Translations under genes and position numbers: made by a program
Shown here: positions 26,076-38,502 of the stretch, piece after piece
Position numbering within the stretch: the stretch's first letter is position 1
How the letters are laid out: each line of letters opens with the position of its first letter
Notes under the pieces: generated by a model
What the model saw: only the letters and a program-made list of their open reading frames with translations
Told to the model about the DNA's origin: nothing
The model's database searches: none
NCBI GenBank assembly: GCA_963920765.1
Contig: OY987244.1
Location: 27,446,358 to 27,510,357, forward strand
Source: Ulota crispa
Taxonomy: Eukaryota > Streptophyta > Bryopsida > Orthotrichales > Orthotrichaceae
Direction: 5' to 3'
DNA length: 64,000 nt

Positions 26076-26291
26076 TCAACAGGTTTTGCAAGCACCAAGA
26101 ATTCTTGGCTCAAAAATCCAATTTAAGTATCAATAGGTTTTGCAAGCACCAAGAATTCTTGGCTCAAAAATCCAATTTAAGTATCAACAAGTTTTGCAAG
26201 CACCAAGGATTCCTGGCACATGATTTAGGGTAAGAATCAACAAAAGGTTTAGAAGCACCGAGGATTCCTAGCACACGATTTAGTGTAAGAA
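26076..26291 (+). repeat. 54-bp minisatellite, four units
   Basis: Units starting tcaacaggttttgcaagcac begin at 26076, 26130, 26184 and 26237, with a partial fifth at 26292. The first two are almost identical and later units diverge. Confidence 0.85.
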
Positions 26292-26503
26292 TCAACAAGT
26301 CTATAGGAATCTCGCCAGAGTCTTCTCTTGTCTCATCCTTCAGTGTGGCAGACAGCTTCTTCAATTGCAGCGTCGAGACCTTTGTGACCTTTGTCTTGAA
26401 TTTTGTTTTCTTCTTTCTCGGCTCTGTTCCAAGGTTTTGCATTTCTCTTAGGTTGTGAGACTACTGCTTGTTTTTTTGAATGGTCGCATGGTGTATCCTG
26501 TCA

Positions 26504-26649
26504 TGGCAGAAGCTGACGTAAATGTAATCTTGTCTACTTTGTCACTCAAGGAAGGACGCGTTGAGCAATTCGATCCAACAGCTTGTTTCTTTGATCAAGA
26601 ATTGAGAGATTGTATGTGTTATTGTAATCGACTCTATTTTTGCATCTAA
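26504..26649 (+). pseudogene. Possible captured N-terminal gene fragment
   Basis: From the ATG in GTCATGGCAGAAG the frame reads MAEADVNVILSTLSLKEGR and ends 48 residues later at TAA. The composition looks protein-like, and an untranslated-leader-like stretch precedes it, but I do not recognise the family and no downstream exon is visible. It could be chance. Confidence 0.25.
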
Positions 26650-27239
26650 AGCTTTTAAGCAATCACTATGTTTGAAGACAAATAATTTAGGGTTAGGAAC
26701 TTAGTGGTGTTGTGTGTATGCATGTACATAACTCACCTCTAGCTTACCGCAAACTCATGGGTGTCTCAAACTTTTGAACATGCAAATGAACAAAAATAAT
26801 TCACTAATGAACAAGGTCCTTGTGAGGTGAGAAACTTATAGGCCAGATTTCATGTTTGAAGTCCTTAATATGGATTCAGCGGTGAAGAAAGCTCCGCTGA
26901 GCTTTTTATGGCCTTGTTTTTTATCTTCCATAAATAGGGCAAACAGACTCTCTAGTATATGCTCTATGGGGTACCGCAAGATTCACTTCTGTGTGACGCT
27001 TTCGGCGCTCACTGAAAAACAAGGATCACCGACGTCGCTTCTACCTCCAATCCTCCCACCCCCCCCCCCCTTGACTTGGTCTGCATGTTGCTGCAACAAG
27101 AGGATGGGGAAGTGGGAAACAAACAACAGAAGCAATGTTTCCAAATGCGGCCAAATTTAGCAAATTTTCTACTAGCATTTACTAACAGGGAATGTAATAT
27201 CTAGTGTCAAACTGTAAACTTTTAGCACATTGAGAGGGC

Positions 27240-27915
27240 CAAGGTAAATTGACACCTCAAAGCATCTCCAACATTGTCATTGCAAGGTTTGACACACTTC
27301 AAGCATAGACGATAAGTGCTCTGAGCCCCTCAAAATTTTCTCATGGCACTTCATCTTATGGCATCCATCCTAGTGTGTCAAGTAAGAGCATTTCTTGTAA
27401 TTTGCTTGGAGAAGCCCCTAGAAATGAGGTTTAAGGGGACCATAATAGGAAGTAACGAGACATGCCACGAAATTCTCTTGCAACACGGTGTGCAATCTGG
27501 CTTACACGTTGGAAATTGAGCTTGAGAGTGTCAAGTACTCAGAGAGTGCATGCAAAGAGCTGTGAAGGGGTCATGTACAAAGCTATAATATGCCATGAAT
27601 GTGGCTCAGCCTAGAAGGCCTTGCACCTGCACATTGACAAGTGCAGTGTTGTTAAATACTTGAAACAAAGAAGCCGTTACAAGTTGAATTCATGAGATTC
27701 ATTTAGCGGGTGATAAGAGATACTCTAATGGCCCTTCAAAACACTATTCATCTTAAGATTAACGACCTATTATTTGTGAAGCATCTTTAAAGTGCAAGGG
27801 ACATGTTTAAAGAGCAAGTGTGGAGGACAAGAGATTTAAAAGCTTTTCAAAAATATATGTAATCTCGTAGAGATATCAAGTTTGAAGTGCAATGCTTGAG
27901 ATGGTCTAAGTAGAT
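27240..27915. repeat. Diverged MITE-derived repeat region
   Basis: Contains aagcatctccaacattg near 27257, tcctagtgtgtcaag near 27370 and a block at 27735-27910 related to 24475-24615 and 30070-30300 (caaaacactattcatcttaag, aagtgcaagggacatgttt, agtttgaagtgcaatg). No gene was recognised. Confidence 0.45.
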
Positions 27916-28115
27916 CAAACTCTGATGATATTCGTTTTTCTCCAGCCCGAGTATGAAGTTATCTCATTACTGGTAGTAGCCTAGTACGTTTTTGTATTTA
28001 TGATGATATGAACTCTCTCCCGTGTAAGCTCAAAAAAGTGCTTCTTGACAAAAACCACCTCTAGATGTGATTATTTGCCAAAAAAAATATATTATTTGGA
28101 GCTCCATGGTCCATA

Positions 28116-28273
<158 letters not shown>

Positions 28274-28907
28274 TGAAATAAAGTTTTGCAAGGGCTATGC
28301 GGGAATTTTATTTTTGTTGAAATTGGATTTACAATTAAAAAATTATTGATATTTGTTGACTTATCTCAAGGGCAAATTTAAGGCATGATCTTTCATTGAA
28401 GTATACCCTAAGCAATATTGTACTAAATGATTTTGTTAATCAAATCATATATTAACCTTTGAATTGCAATAGCCATTAAAGAGTTGATTTTTGCTTCAAC
28501 TTTTTTTTGTGTTTGTCAATATGAAGATAGAGTCTTTCAATCCATTTTTGAGATTTTTCATTAAAAAAAAACCATTAAAATTTGATTTGCAAAATACCTT
28601 AGTGTTGTTTAAATTTCTAGCATATGTTTGCAATGCAATCTCCTAAAGGGAATGTTTCAAGTCTTTGTTGGCCATGAAACTTGTGGAAAGATGCCCAATA
28701 TGATTTTGAGCATGTCAGACAACTCTCTCCCGCATTTGTTATGCAAAAATTGTCCACAATATGTGGTCAAAGTGACCTGAAAATTTTGGGCATAGGTCAA
28801 ATTTTTTTTTATGCTAACTACAAATGACCATATCTCTCAATCCATACATGCAAAGCTCATGAAAATTTCACCATGGCTCCTTGCATAATTTTAATGCAAA
28901 ATTCTAT

Positions 28908-29062
28908 CACTAGTAGAAAACCACATTAGAATTTATGTTTTCATGTAGTGTAGTTTCTGTTGAGTTCCTTGTTTCCAACACAAATGCTGCGTTGAAAACA
29001 AGGAACTCAATAGAAACTACACTACATGAAAACATAAATTCTAACTTGATTTTCTACTAGTG
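28908..29062. mobile_element. CACTA (EnSpm-type) MITE with TAT duplication
   Basis: A 155-bp near-perfect hairpin with ends CACTAGTAGAAAA and TTTTCTACTAGTG, flanked by TAT at 28905-28907 and 29063-29065. The arms share agaatttatgttttcatgta and actctgttgagttccttgtt-like blocks; the loop is about caaatgctg. CACTAGTAGAAAA is a typical plant CACTA terminus and 3-bp duplication is expected. Confidence 0.9.
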
Positions 29063-29649
29063 TATACTTATCATTGTAGAATAAAATAAATTGTTCTCAA
29101 GATTACATGACCAAAAATGGCAAGTTTGAGTGATTGAAATTATCATGGGCTTGAGAGTTTAGGGGTTAAGTTGCTCACTAATTAAAGTACTTCACAATCA
29201 AATTGCCACTCTTTGATTAATGGACTTCAACACAATTTTTTTATTCAAAATTATCACATTTCTTTGAGTTCTCTCTCAATATCAACTTGTCATAACAATT
29301 CATATTAGCCAACCTTTGGCATTACTCACTTAAACACATACATGTCAATTTGCAGATTCTTGAGCTCACTCATATTAATACAAATATATTGTGCAAATCC
29401 TTCGCAACTCGATTCAAACAAGAAAATAATAATGCCATCATTGGCAAAAACTAAGAACATAAAGATGAATTGTCAAATTGGTGTATTATTCAAAGTAAAA
29501 GATAAGTACAAATTGATAAGGAGACAACTAATCACTACAAGCTCAAAATTAAATGTAAATGAAAACAACTATAAGAGTTGTCTTACTTGTTCCTGTTATA
29601 ACCATCAAATGTTAAGTAGTTTCACTCTTTTGTCAATTATCCTCTAACA

Positions 29650-29921
29650 CACTAAATATTACATTTAGGTTGCTTTACCTTGGAAAGTTTATCTCATACC
29701 TCATCACTTGGCCGAAGAGGCATGCAAATCTCTAGATAATAGGATTTCACATGGTTTACAACTTAAACGTTGCTAGTCCCGCAACTTTGATGTTGTTGCC
29801 AAGCCCTTTAAAAAAACTAATGCACTAATTATTAATAAAATTTATTGTGGTATCAATAAGTTGGTATAGAGTGTAAAATGTCAAGAATTTATTGTGGGCA
29901 ATCAAAACACAGTATTCAATG
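29650..29921. mobile_element. MITE family with CACTAAAT-type ends, copy 2
   Basis: The ends are CACTAAATATTACATTTAGG and CAAAACACAGTATTCAATG. The interior matches 23221-23542 (ttgccaagccctttaaaa, tcacatggtttac, tagagtgtaaaatgtc). Confidence 0.7.
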
Positions 29922-30064
29922 TAGTTATGTTTAGTTCCCCCTTTTCATACTGCACAACAAAGTAACCTAATTTAATACAGCAATTCCAAACATGATTGAT
30001 TTATGATAATCTAATTTATTTTACAAGACAATTCATCAAAATTTAAGAAAATATGTATTTACAC

Positions 30065-30300
30065 ACTCCATCCTAGTGTGTCAAGCAATAGACCTTCAAA
30101 CACTACTTATTCTAAGTTTAGTGAGTTTTATCCTACACTCATGGTAAATGGTCAAATGACTATTCGTGCAACATGTTTGAAATTTGAAGGACACATTTGA
30201 AACGCAAGAGTACAGAACAAGAATTTTGAGGGCCCTTCAAAAATAGATGTAATATCTTGAACTGTCAAATTTGAAATGCAACATTGGAGATGCTCATGGT
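30065..30300. repeat. Dispersed repeat, reverse-strand relative of 24475-24615
   Basis: Shares catcctagtgtgtcaagcaa, ttcaaacactacttattcta and ggtcaaatgactattc with the 24.5-kb copy. No coding content. Confidence 0.5.
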
Positions 30301-30710
30301 GCCCGCATTAAAAAGAACTAGGGGGCTGAATGCCAATTTAAACTTAAAGTGGATGTTCTAATGAACAAAATGCTTTGTCCAATGTTTTGTCCACCTTCAT
30401 TTGGTGGGAAATTGCCATGTCATTGTTGAATTTGTCCGTCTAGTGGAAGGTTTCACACTAGGAACCAGATGTCTGGTGGAATTTTAATTTTGTTCCCACT
30501 TGACATGATTTTGTCTTTACCTCACATGAAATGAGGAGTGACGTTTTGTTTACTACAAGTAAATTTCTCTTTAGTTTTGACAAGAGTGAGTGATGGCATG
30601 ACATTAACATCTACTGTACGTCTGCTTCACTTTGAAAGCTCCATTAGACAAAACCCTCCCACCAGTCAATGAAATGTCCCAAAATTGTCCACTTCCCAGT
30701 TTGGGTATCC

Positions 30711-31224
30711 TCAATCCACCTCGCATAAAGGCCCCTTATATCAAATTTTGATTTATTAATAGCAGATAGTTAATCACACAAAAACTATATGATTTGAAGG
30801 TATATGATTTGAAGGACATGAAAATTTTCATTCTAAAAGTATAATATAATTTTGGTTTGGACATTCCATGATTTTGATATATCACATTGATCAATGTTAG
30901 CTAACTTCCAAAAAACATTGAGGCCTCTCCAAATCAATCAAGCCTAAATAAGGAAATTTTAGTAAAGTGAACAGCAATTGTACCAACCACTTTACTAAAA
31001 TTTCCTTAATTAGGCTTGATTTGAAGTGGTCTTTATGTTTTTTGGATGTTAGCTAACATTTGATGTGATATATCTAAATCATGCAATGTCCAAACCAAAA
31101 TTTTGTTGCACTTTTAGAATGAAAATTTTCATGCTCTTCAAATCATATATTTTTTTGTGTGATGAACTATCTACTATTAATAAATCAAGATTGATATACC
31201 TGACCTTTATGTAGGGTGGATTGA
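30711..31224. mobile_element. Long-palindrome MITE related to 25187-25723
   Basis: A 514-bp palindrome from tcaatccacc to ggtggattga. The arms share tgatttattaatag, ttagctaacttccaaaaaac and agcctaaataaggaaatttt with each other, and the inner part with the Harbinger-type element at 25187-25723. Its right end abuts the next MITE, so a target duplication cannot be read cleanly. Confidence 0.7.
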
Positions 31225-31527
31225 GGGCATCTCCACCGGTGGCTCGGGCACGCTCAAAATGGATGAAAAGTAGCCAAGCCCCTCTCAAACTCTCTTATGT
31301 GGCGAGTCTAGCAAACCACTCTCCAAGCCACTATTCATGCACTATTCACCCTAACTTTAGTGATCTTTATCCTTTACTTCCTTAGATAAGTGGCCAACTG
31401 CTTATTTATGAGGTATCTTGGAGTGTTAGGCCACCTTTTCAAAGAGCATGGGTGGAGATTGAGAGCCTTCTGACCTTGCCACACCAGATGGAAAACTTTG
31501 AGCGAGTCTGCACCGGTGGAGATGCCC
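31225..31527. mobile_element. PIF/Harbinger-type MITE flanked by TGA
   Basis: A 303-bp element with perfect 17-bp inverted ends GGGCATCTCCACCGGTG, flanked by TGA at 31222-31224 and 31528-31530. The termini match the GGGCATCT class seen at 25187. It has no ORF. Confidence 0.8.
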
Positions 31528-32061
31528 TGAGGATGACCTCCAAACCGACCCTGAATACACAATGCGGTCGCCTCCTAACCTACACCGCATTTAAAGACAG
31601 AGTTCCTCGAGCCAACTGGCTGCAAATAATTCCAGCATAATGCTCAAACACGAACAAATGACGGATCGCTAAAGAAAGCGGGGCCGAGCAAGACCAGGAG
31701 AACCGCGTGCCCCCACAGAACACATCACATTGGGCAACAGGTTTTGCTATGTAGTAGGGGCCCTAGAGGGTATAATTTCGGTACACGCCAAAAGTAATCT
31801 TCGAAATTATTTTAGGCGCCAGGTTGGTCTCGCTGGTAATAATGCAACCCTGCTCATCACGCATTTGAGCACCATTTGCAGTTGTGATCCGGGTAACACT
31901 CTCTCAAGTTGACGATCCGCTACTTGGGGGGACGAGAGCTGCGAGGATTCGACGAGGATCTGAGCGGCGGGTACAGTGGTGGTGGCATCCGAAATCGTTC
32001 GCCACTAGATCTAGCTCGAATGCGTCTTCTTCACTGCCGCGCTCTGTGAAGATCTGGTGTG

Positions 32062-32892
32062 CGTGGCCGAGGTTTGTTGCTGTGCCCTTTGATCGATTAG
32101 TTTGTGTTTCTAAGTCTATTGATGTTGACTCCATTGCTCTTCCATACCGCATCCCTCGCACGATTCGTAGGGTAATGGACGAGAGAATCGATCGTGTACG
32201 TAAGCAAGCGCAATCGTGATCTGAAATCACAGGATCGCACCACGGCTTGTTTTGGACGAGTAAACGTGACAGGGCGTTGCTTCCAAGACGGGTGTCTTTC
32301 TATTAGAGTAGAACCTAGAAGCATTGGTGTCGCACTTTTTTGAAACTGGTTTCTAGAAGTTTTCTGCCGCACTATCATTCCGTTCCTTTTGGCTGTGATC
32401 GTTACCGCGAGAGGCTCTAGTTCAGGAAGATAAACCCTGGGTACGGCAGCTTGTGTCGGTGCCTTGCGTCATTGGCCATAGCTTCACCCGTGAAGGGTTT
32501 GAAAGTACTACTCTGACGAATCCGTCTCTTTGTGTGTCTCAACTTCCTTATCACTTTAGGTTGCATGTACATGTAAGTGTACCGAACTTAGGATGTCAGA
32601 GTGTACGAGGGAAAGTTGCTTCCAATGCGAAACAATTGCAATTTTCCGACCTCAGCTACAGGCCGGGTTTAGTGGAATGGGTTTTGTCTTTACGACATAA
32701 TTCTAGAGACAAATCCATAGCTCGACTGAGTCAAATTTTTTACAATGTGCTATCATCACAAAACTTGCAGTTCGTTGTGTGCAGGAAATGTGATGAGTGG
32801 ATAAGGCGTTGCGGAGAATGTAGTGGACCTTGCAGGGTTTATGAACGTGACACTCTGAACGTAGTCGTCGTTCCCAAGCTCGTCCGACCACC
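32062..32892 (+). promoter_or_regulatory. Upstream and 5' leader region of methyltransferase copy 2
   Basis: Patches match 825-1838, including gtggccgaggtttgttgct, gagaatcg-containing blocks and the final cgaccaccATGG. DNA before about 31900 shows no counterpart upstream of copy 1, so the duplicated segment probably begins around here. No core promoter is claimed. Confidence 0.45.
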
Positions 32893-35800
32893 ATGGCTAT
32901 GGCGAGGAGCTCCAGACCTGGTGAGAGGAGGAACTCATCGACCCTTATCATCGCAGGGTCCGTGTTCGTGGGGTTCTTTCTGGTCGCGGTCTGGGTATTC
33001 ACGGCCCCTGCTGCAATTCCAGAAAAAGAAGTCTCAGAAAGTAACTACAGTAACTTGAAGGAAACCAATACTCCTGTCGCAACCGCCGTTGAAGATGTGC
33101 CTGTGGACGTCACCGACACCCCAGTTGACATTTCCAAGGAAGACTCCCCTGCTACAGAAGGCTCTTCTTTGACAGAAGGCTCTCCTTCGACAGAAGACTC
33201 TCGTTTGACAGAAGACTCTCGTTTGACAGAAGACTCTCGTTTGACAGAAGACTCTCGTTTGACAGAAGACTCTCGTTTGACAGAAGACTCTCGTTTGACA
33301 GATGACACCCCTCCCGAGGACGAGGCGCCTGCGACAGGCGATGTGCTTGCCGAGGACGAGTCTCCTGCTTCTACCGGGACGCCACCAGGACTTCCTGATT
33401 CCATCTCCACCGAAGCGGAGCTGACGACGGAGAACCAGGAAACGAACCAAACAGACTTCGAAACGCAAGCCGCGGAGTCGAAGGAAGAGCAGGAGCTTTT
33501 GGTGACAGACTCATCAATACTCACAGAGAATGCTACCGGAACTGCCCCGATTGCGGAGGGTGGCGTTGCGAAGAAAATGGTGTGGAAGGTTTGCAATTTT
33601 CCGGGTGCGTTGGACTTCATCCCGTGCCTGGATAACGAAGCCGCCGTCAAGAAGCTCCCGTCGACCAAGCAGTACCAGCACCGTGAGCGTCACTGCTTCT
33701 CTGAAGAGGAGCTTCCCAAGTGCCTGGTGCCATTGCCGACGAACTACAAGGCTCCTATCAAGTGGCCCACGAGCAGAGACCAAGTAAGCTGAACCCTAAT
33801 CCTCCAAAATATTGTGAACGTTGCAAACTTCCTTGACTTCGAATAGTTTCTGATGTTTCTAATCGGACTCTTCAATGCGTTACATATGGGCTCTCTTCTG
33901 GTCAATTGCATTGATGCACAGACCCAACGCATGCAATGTTTATTACTGATTCTGGTATGAAGCATGGCACAATCTGATATGAATTGTTATCACAACTGTA
34001 TTTTCAAAAATCATAGAACCTCAGTCCTTGCACATGTACGGGGACTTTCGTATGTTCATCTTTTGATCATCTTTTGTCCTGTACAAGCTGTGTCTTTTAT
34101 CGATTCTACCGTTTTGAAGTACGGCAAAACCTGAGTTGCATTGTTTCCACAAATGTGAAGAATCGACTGGGTTGTTTGGAACACATAAAACCTGACAAGT
34201 GCATACGTTGTGCAGATTTGGTTCAGCAATGTCCCGCACATGCAATTGGTGTCGTACAAGGCGGATCAGACTTGGGTGAAAGTGTCGTCTGATCAAGAGA
34301 AACTGATATTTCCTGGGACTGGCACGCAATTCAAGCACGGGGCAGCCCATTATATTGAGTTTCTGGATGAGGCCATGCCGGAGATCGCTTTGGGGAAGCA
34401 CACGAGGGTGATTCTGGACGTGGGCTGCGGCGTGGCTAGCTTTGGAGGGTATCTCCTGGACAAGGAGGTTCTGGCGATGTCGATAGCTCCCAAGGACGAG
34501 CACGAAGCGCAGGTAACGCTAATTCTAAGTGTTCCTTTTGTGCTCTCAGTCATCCCTTTCCAATTAAACAACCGCTGACATTCCCTTTTGGGCTTTCGTT
34601 GAGTGATTGGTTTAAGTTGTAAATGTTAGTTTATGCCCTGGTGTCTCTTCACGCTGGGTTTGTTTTCCATCTCTTCCACTTGCATTATCACTATATGTAG
34701 TGCATTGTGCGTCTTCTCTCACAGTTATCAGCATATCAAACGAGTCCTCTAGTTGGGTAAATACTGCTCAACATGATAAGGACCGTGTGGTGTTCTCGGA
34801 GTTATCGTGTTGGGTGAATGCATAGATCGGTCAAGAGCAAGTTCTTGTAAAACCTTAGTATCTGTTTTTCAAGGTCTGAAACCTATGAGTTGCCGCCGAA
34901 TAGCGGGCCAGGGGTCGTCCCCCTTGTCACGCTCAGTAGAGCTTTCCTATAAGCTACGTAGAATGTAATGCCTGAGGGAGTAGAGAGATGATGAGTTCTT
35001 TGCCCAGTAATTTTGATGGTCATTAGTGCTTTTTTACATACTCTAAATCGACTAGGTCAGCAATAATCATCATATGGAATTTGTTACTGCAGGGACCGAC
35101 TTTTGCAAGTATCAGCAACGTGTTATTCTTGTTAACTTGAAAAGTTTGAAACTGATTATTTTCTCGAATATTGTGCGCTTTTAACGAGTTTCGGTATTTT
35201 TCAGGTGCAAATGGCGCTGGAGCGCGGCATCCCTGCCATGTCAGCGGTGATGGGCACCCAGCGACTCGTCTTCCCCAGCAACGTCTTTGACGCCGTGCAC
35301 TGCGCTCGGTGCCGAGTGCCGTGGCATTTGAATGATGGCATGCTGCTCCTGGAGCTGAACCGCGTTCTGAGACCAGGAGGGTTCTTCTTGTGGTCGGCCA
35401 CTCCGGTGTACTGGACCGATGACGAGAGCGTGCAAATCTGGACAGATACGAAAGCCATGGCGGAGAAGATGTCGTGGAAGATGGTGGCCAAGGAATTGGA
35501 CCCCGACACGAAGGTCGGCGTTGCTGTTTTCCAGAAGCCCAAAAACAATGATATGTACGAGCTTCGTGAAGCGGACGCTGCAACTCCTTTCTGTGAAGCC
35601 GATGACAAGCCGGATGCCGCCTGGTGTGTATTGCATCTTCTCAGAATCATTTCTAACCACACCAAATAGTGCATTTAGGTTGCCTTCACAATCAGGTTGC
35701 CTTACCTTGGCAAAATTACCTCATGATTCACCTTTGACCACCTGGATCGAGGGGCATGCAACTCTTTAGATGCTACAGTAATTCTTGGTTTCGTCTAAAA

Positions 35801-38502
35801 TTCCAGCTTCCTTGCTCCTTGACTTTGGCGCTTGTTGCTGTGCCCAACCTCTACTTGCTTCCTCCATTGTTTATCACAATAATTATTGACGACAGTTACT
35901 TTAGTCTTGGTAAATATTTAAATAGTGTGAAATGTTAAGCAATTAGTATGAGGCAACCTAAAAGCACTATTTGGTGCAGTAGCTCAATTGTCAATGTTCC
36001 TGCTTCAAAAGTAGGTTTCAAACGTTTGAGTTCAACGAGTTATGGTGGATACAGTTTTGGTGCGACTGACCTTGTTAAACTTGTGGTACTTTGAAGACCA
36101 AGTTGTGCATTATCTCATGTGTTGATCTTCATCTCAGAGATGACTACTTTCAACGGGTGATTCGTGAAGTCTACAACTCACTATCGCTTTTAATGTGTAG
36201 GTACGTTCCGATGAGATCTTGCATTCACAAGCTGCCGTCCGCAGAGGGCGCGCGAGGTACGAGCTGGCCAGCAATTTGGCCAAGCCGTGTGGAGGCGACG
36301 CCGTCGTGGCTGAGCAACACGGAGAAGGGGATATACGGAGGCTCCCTGAGCGACGAGTATCGGTCCGACAGCGAGCACTGGAAGCACGTCGTGGAGAAGT
36401 CGTATTTGGAAGGCTTTGGCATCGACTGGAGCTCCATTCGTAAGGTTATGGACATGAAGGCTGGCTATGGCGGGTAGGCTGCTTCTTCTCTCTGCTGATC
36501 GTGTTGAACAGTGTCCTGCACAAACACGTGATCTTGGCGACGTGCTTCTGCTAATTGTGGTGGAACGCAAATCTGTTGAATGGGAGGATGCGTTCCTTGC
36601 GGTTTTAAGTGGCAGTTTGCAAGTGGACACGGAATCATTCCACGTCAAACTGGTTTTCCATCTCCCTCACCTAGGAATATACTGAGGGATGCAACTTTGG
36701 AGGCCGAGTGTGGAAATTGGCATATGTAGAGCTATGAAAGCTGTAAAGGATATGCTTTTTCCACAACCAGGCTCTAGATTTCAACTACTCTGGGATATTC
36801 TCTCGTGCGAACGCTGTGATCTTGAGTGATGTGATGGTGAAGAAAGCATGTGTTGGGCCGAAGAGTTGTTTCTAAACCGCCATCGCTCCCCTCAGTCCAG
36901 ATTCTAGACTAAGTTTATATTGTCAAGCGGCTTCCCACCATCTGTAGATTGTACTGTTTTATCGAGAAAAGGGCGTTGTGGTGAATCGGACATCAAGCTT
37001 TTGTGCATCATCTCCTCTCTTGGTCATTGCTTCTTAGGCATTGAAGGTGACTAATGTAAGCAGTTCTCTCGTTGATCATGTATCAACAAGATACGTTAGT
37101 GCCACGGGGAATCATCAGTTCTATTCGATGTTAAGATTGGTGAATTAATCCTCACTCTGTCTGTGAAGCCTGTTTATACACCTCAAGTTTTGAAGCCCAC
37201 TAAAGTGATTGTTTGTGGCTGTGCTTGTCGGGACGCAGGTTTGCGGCTGCTCTGGTGAAGCAACCTTTGTGGGTGATGAACATCATGCCGACAACGGAGC
37301 CAGACACGCTGCCCATCGTGTTTGACCGTGGGTTGCTGGGAATGTACCACGATTGGTGCGAGCCACACAGCACGTATCCACGGTCGTACGATCTGATGCA
37401 CGCCGACCATCTACTGAGCACTCTGACGAAGAAGTAAGTGGCGCCATCATCTCCACACCCAAGCTCTCATTTTCATGTCCCTTGTAGGAAGTCTTCGCAT
37501 TACTCTTCCGTGATCACAGACTCCTCTGTTCATGTTGTGTGAGATCTTGCATTGGTAGAACCCCCGAAGTCATTCGTCCTTCAGGAGTCTGAGTTGTCTT
37601 TATTCACCACGGCACAGTTCTTGGAGAATTTGGGCTTTGCATGATGAGAAATACGTTCCAGCATTCCGAATGCTTTTCTGTGTCTTTATCCCTGTTTTGC
37701 ACGATAATGCATGACATCATTTTGCAGTTCAGCGCAATGAGATTTCTTCTCGAGGAATCTCCGCAGTTTGAATACGCAGAGCTGTTCCATCGAAACTTAC
37801 ATGTTCTGTATCTCTATCCGCGTTTAACCCATAAAGGATGTTGTCTATCAAAAGTGTTGGCTGTATACATACGAGGACCATTTAGTACTTGAAGAAATGG
37901 CTTTTTGACAAATGTAAAATATTCTCCAGAAAAACCTAGTTGACCGGTAGTATGTTTGTTTCTTGGATTAAAATCTACAGCTCCGATGGAATCCATGTGC
38001 TACCCAAATACCCCATCTGTATACGACACAGGAGAGCGTGTACAATACAGTAACATCCTTTAGGGGCCAGCGAAACTTGGTTCGGGAAGTCATGCTCGGA
38101 TGCAGATGGATGAAATTGTTGGAGTGTTTCTATGTAACAGGCGTCATATTGTTACAGACCTTGTTTTTGAGATCTGTAGCTTTTGAGGCGTGGATTGTCA
38201 ACTGATGGAACGCTGAGTGATGACTACACAAAAGAAGAAATGTAGCTGACTTTACTGGTTATTGTTGATGTTTTGTGTATGACAGGTGCAACATTGTAAA
38301 CGTGGTGATGGAAATGGACCGTATTCTGCGGCCTGATGGATGGGCCATCTTCCGGGATAACACGGAAGTGCTCCGGGAAATCCAGGAGATAGTGGAGTCA
38401 TTACACTGGGATGTTGTGCTGGCTTACAAGCAGGGCGAGATGGAGCTTCTTGTAGCGCAGAAGCGTTTCTGGCGACCTGAAGCGACTGCTGCTCGCAAAT
38501 AG
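32893..38502 (+). CDS. Probable methyltransferase, PMT24/25/26/27 type, tandem copy 2
   Basis: Six in-frame exons with the same phases as copy 1: 32893-33783, 34216-34512, 35205-35623, 36201-36473, 37239-37433 and 38286-38502, giving 763 residues. The anchor is at about residues 20-40. The acidic stalk is about 65 residues longer than in copy 1, mostly through six perfect LTEDSR repeats (18 bp each). The methyltransferase core is nearly identical to copy 1, including [13 protein letters not shown] (about 363-375), [37 protein letters not shown] and [17 protein letters not shown]. The expected location is the Golgi and the expected role wall-polysaccharide (pectin) methylation. Exons 2-5 have exactly the same lengths in both copies. 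No frameshift or lost motif was seen, so both copies look functional. Intron 3 carries a MITE and intron 5 another repeat. Confidence 0.93.
33153..33296 (+). repeat. In-frame 18-bp coding minisatellite
   Basis: Six perfect units of GACAGAAGACTCTCGTTT run from 33189 to 33296, preceded by two degenerate units. Each unit encodes six residues (LTEDSR register) of the acidic stalk. The array is absent from copy 1. Confidence 0.97.
35660..35976. mobile_element. MITE with CACTAAAT-type ends in intron 3 of methyltransferase copy 2
   Basis: The ends CACCAAATAGTGCATTTAGG and CCTAAAAGCACTATTTGGTG pair over about 20 bp. The interior matches 23221-23542 and 45619-45914. Copy 1 has no counterpart in its intron 3, so insertion followed the gene duplication. 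Confidence 0.8.
37829..38063. repeat. Dispersed repeat in intron 5 of methyltransferase copy 2
   Basis: Begins aaaggatgttgtctatc and ends acatccttt, with TA at both margins, and matches 53410-53812 (tacttgaagaaatg, gctacccaaatacccc, gagagcgtgtacaatac). It lacks the 158-bp MITE found in the 53-kb copy and so preserves the uninterrupted sequence catttagtacttg. Confidence 0.75.

Larger units (their letters stand above)
25799..26864. mobile_element. GGGGCTTCAAACAT element carrying a possible captured gene fragment
   Basis: It has the same ends as the repeats at 93-764: GGGGCTTCAAACATAACC at the left and CATGTTTGAAGTCC at the right. Both flanks match those shorter copies, but about 700 bp of extra DNA lies in the middle (about 25975-26690). 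That middle holds a 54-bp minisatellite and a stretch at about 26300-26650 that looks like a transcribed leader (pyrimidine-rich, cttcttcaattgcagcgtcg) followed by an ORF starting ATGGCAGAAGCTGACG. This resembles a Pack-type element. The fragment's source gene is unknown. Confidence 0.5.

Noticed and set aside
33153..33296. Regular repeat resembling a CRISPR-like array
   Set aside because: Units are contiguous with no spacers, in frame with a protein, and the genome is a plant's.
33034..33668. Two long minus-strand ORFs (144 and 207 codons) opposite exon 1 of methyltransferase copy 2
   Set aside because: They are antisense shadows of a real exon, with repetitive content caused by the 18-bp minisatellite.
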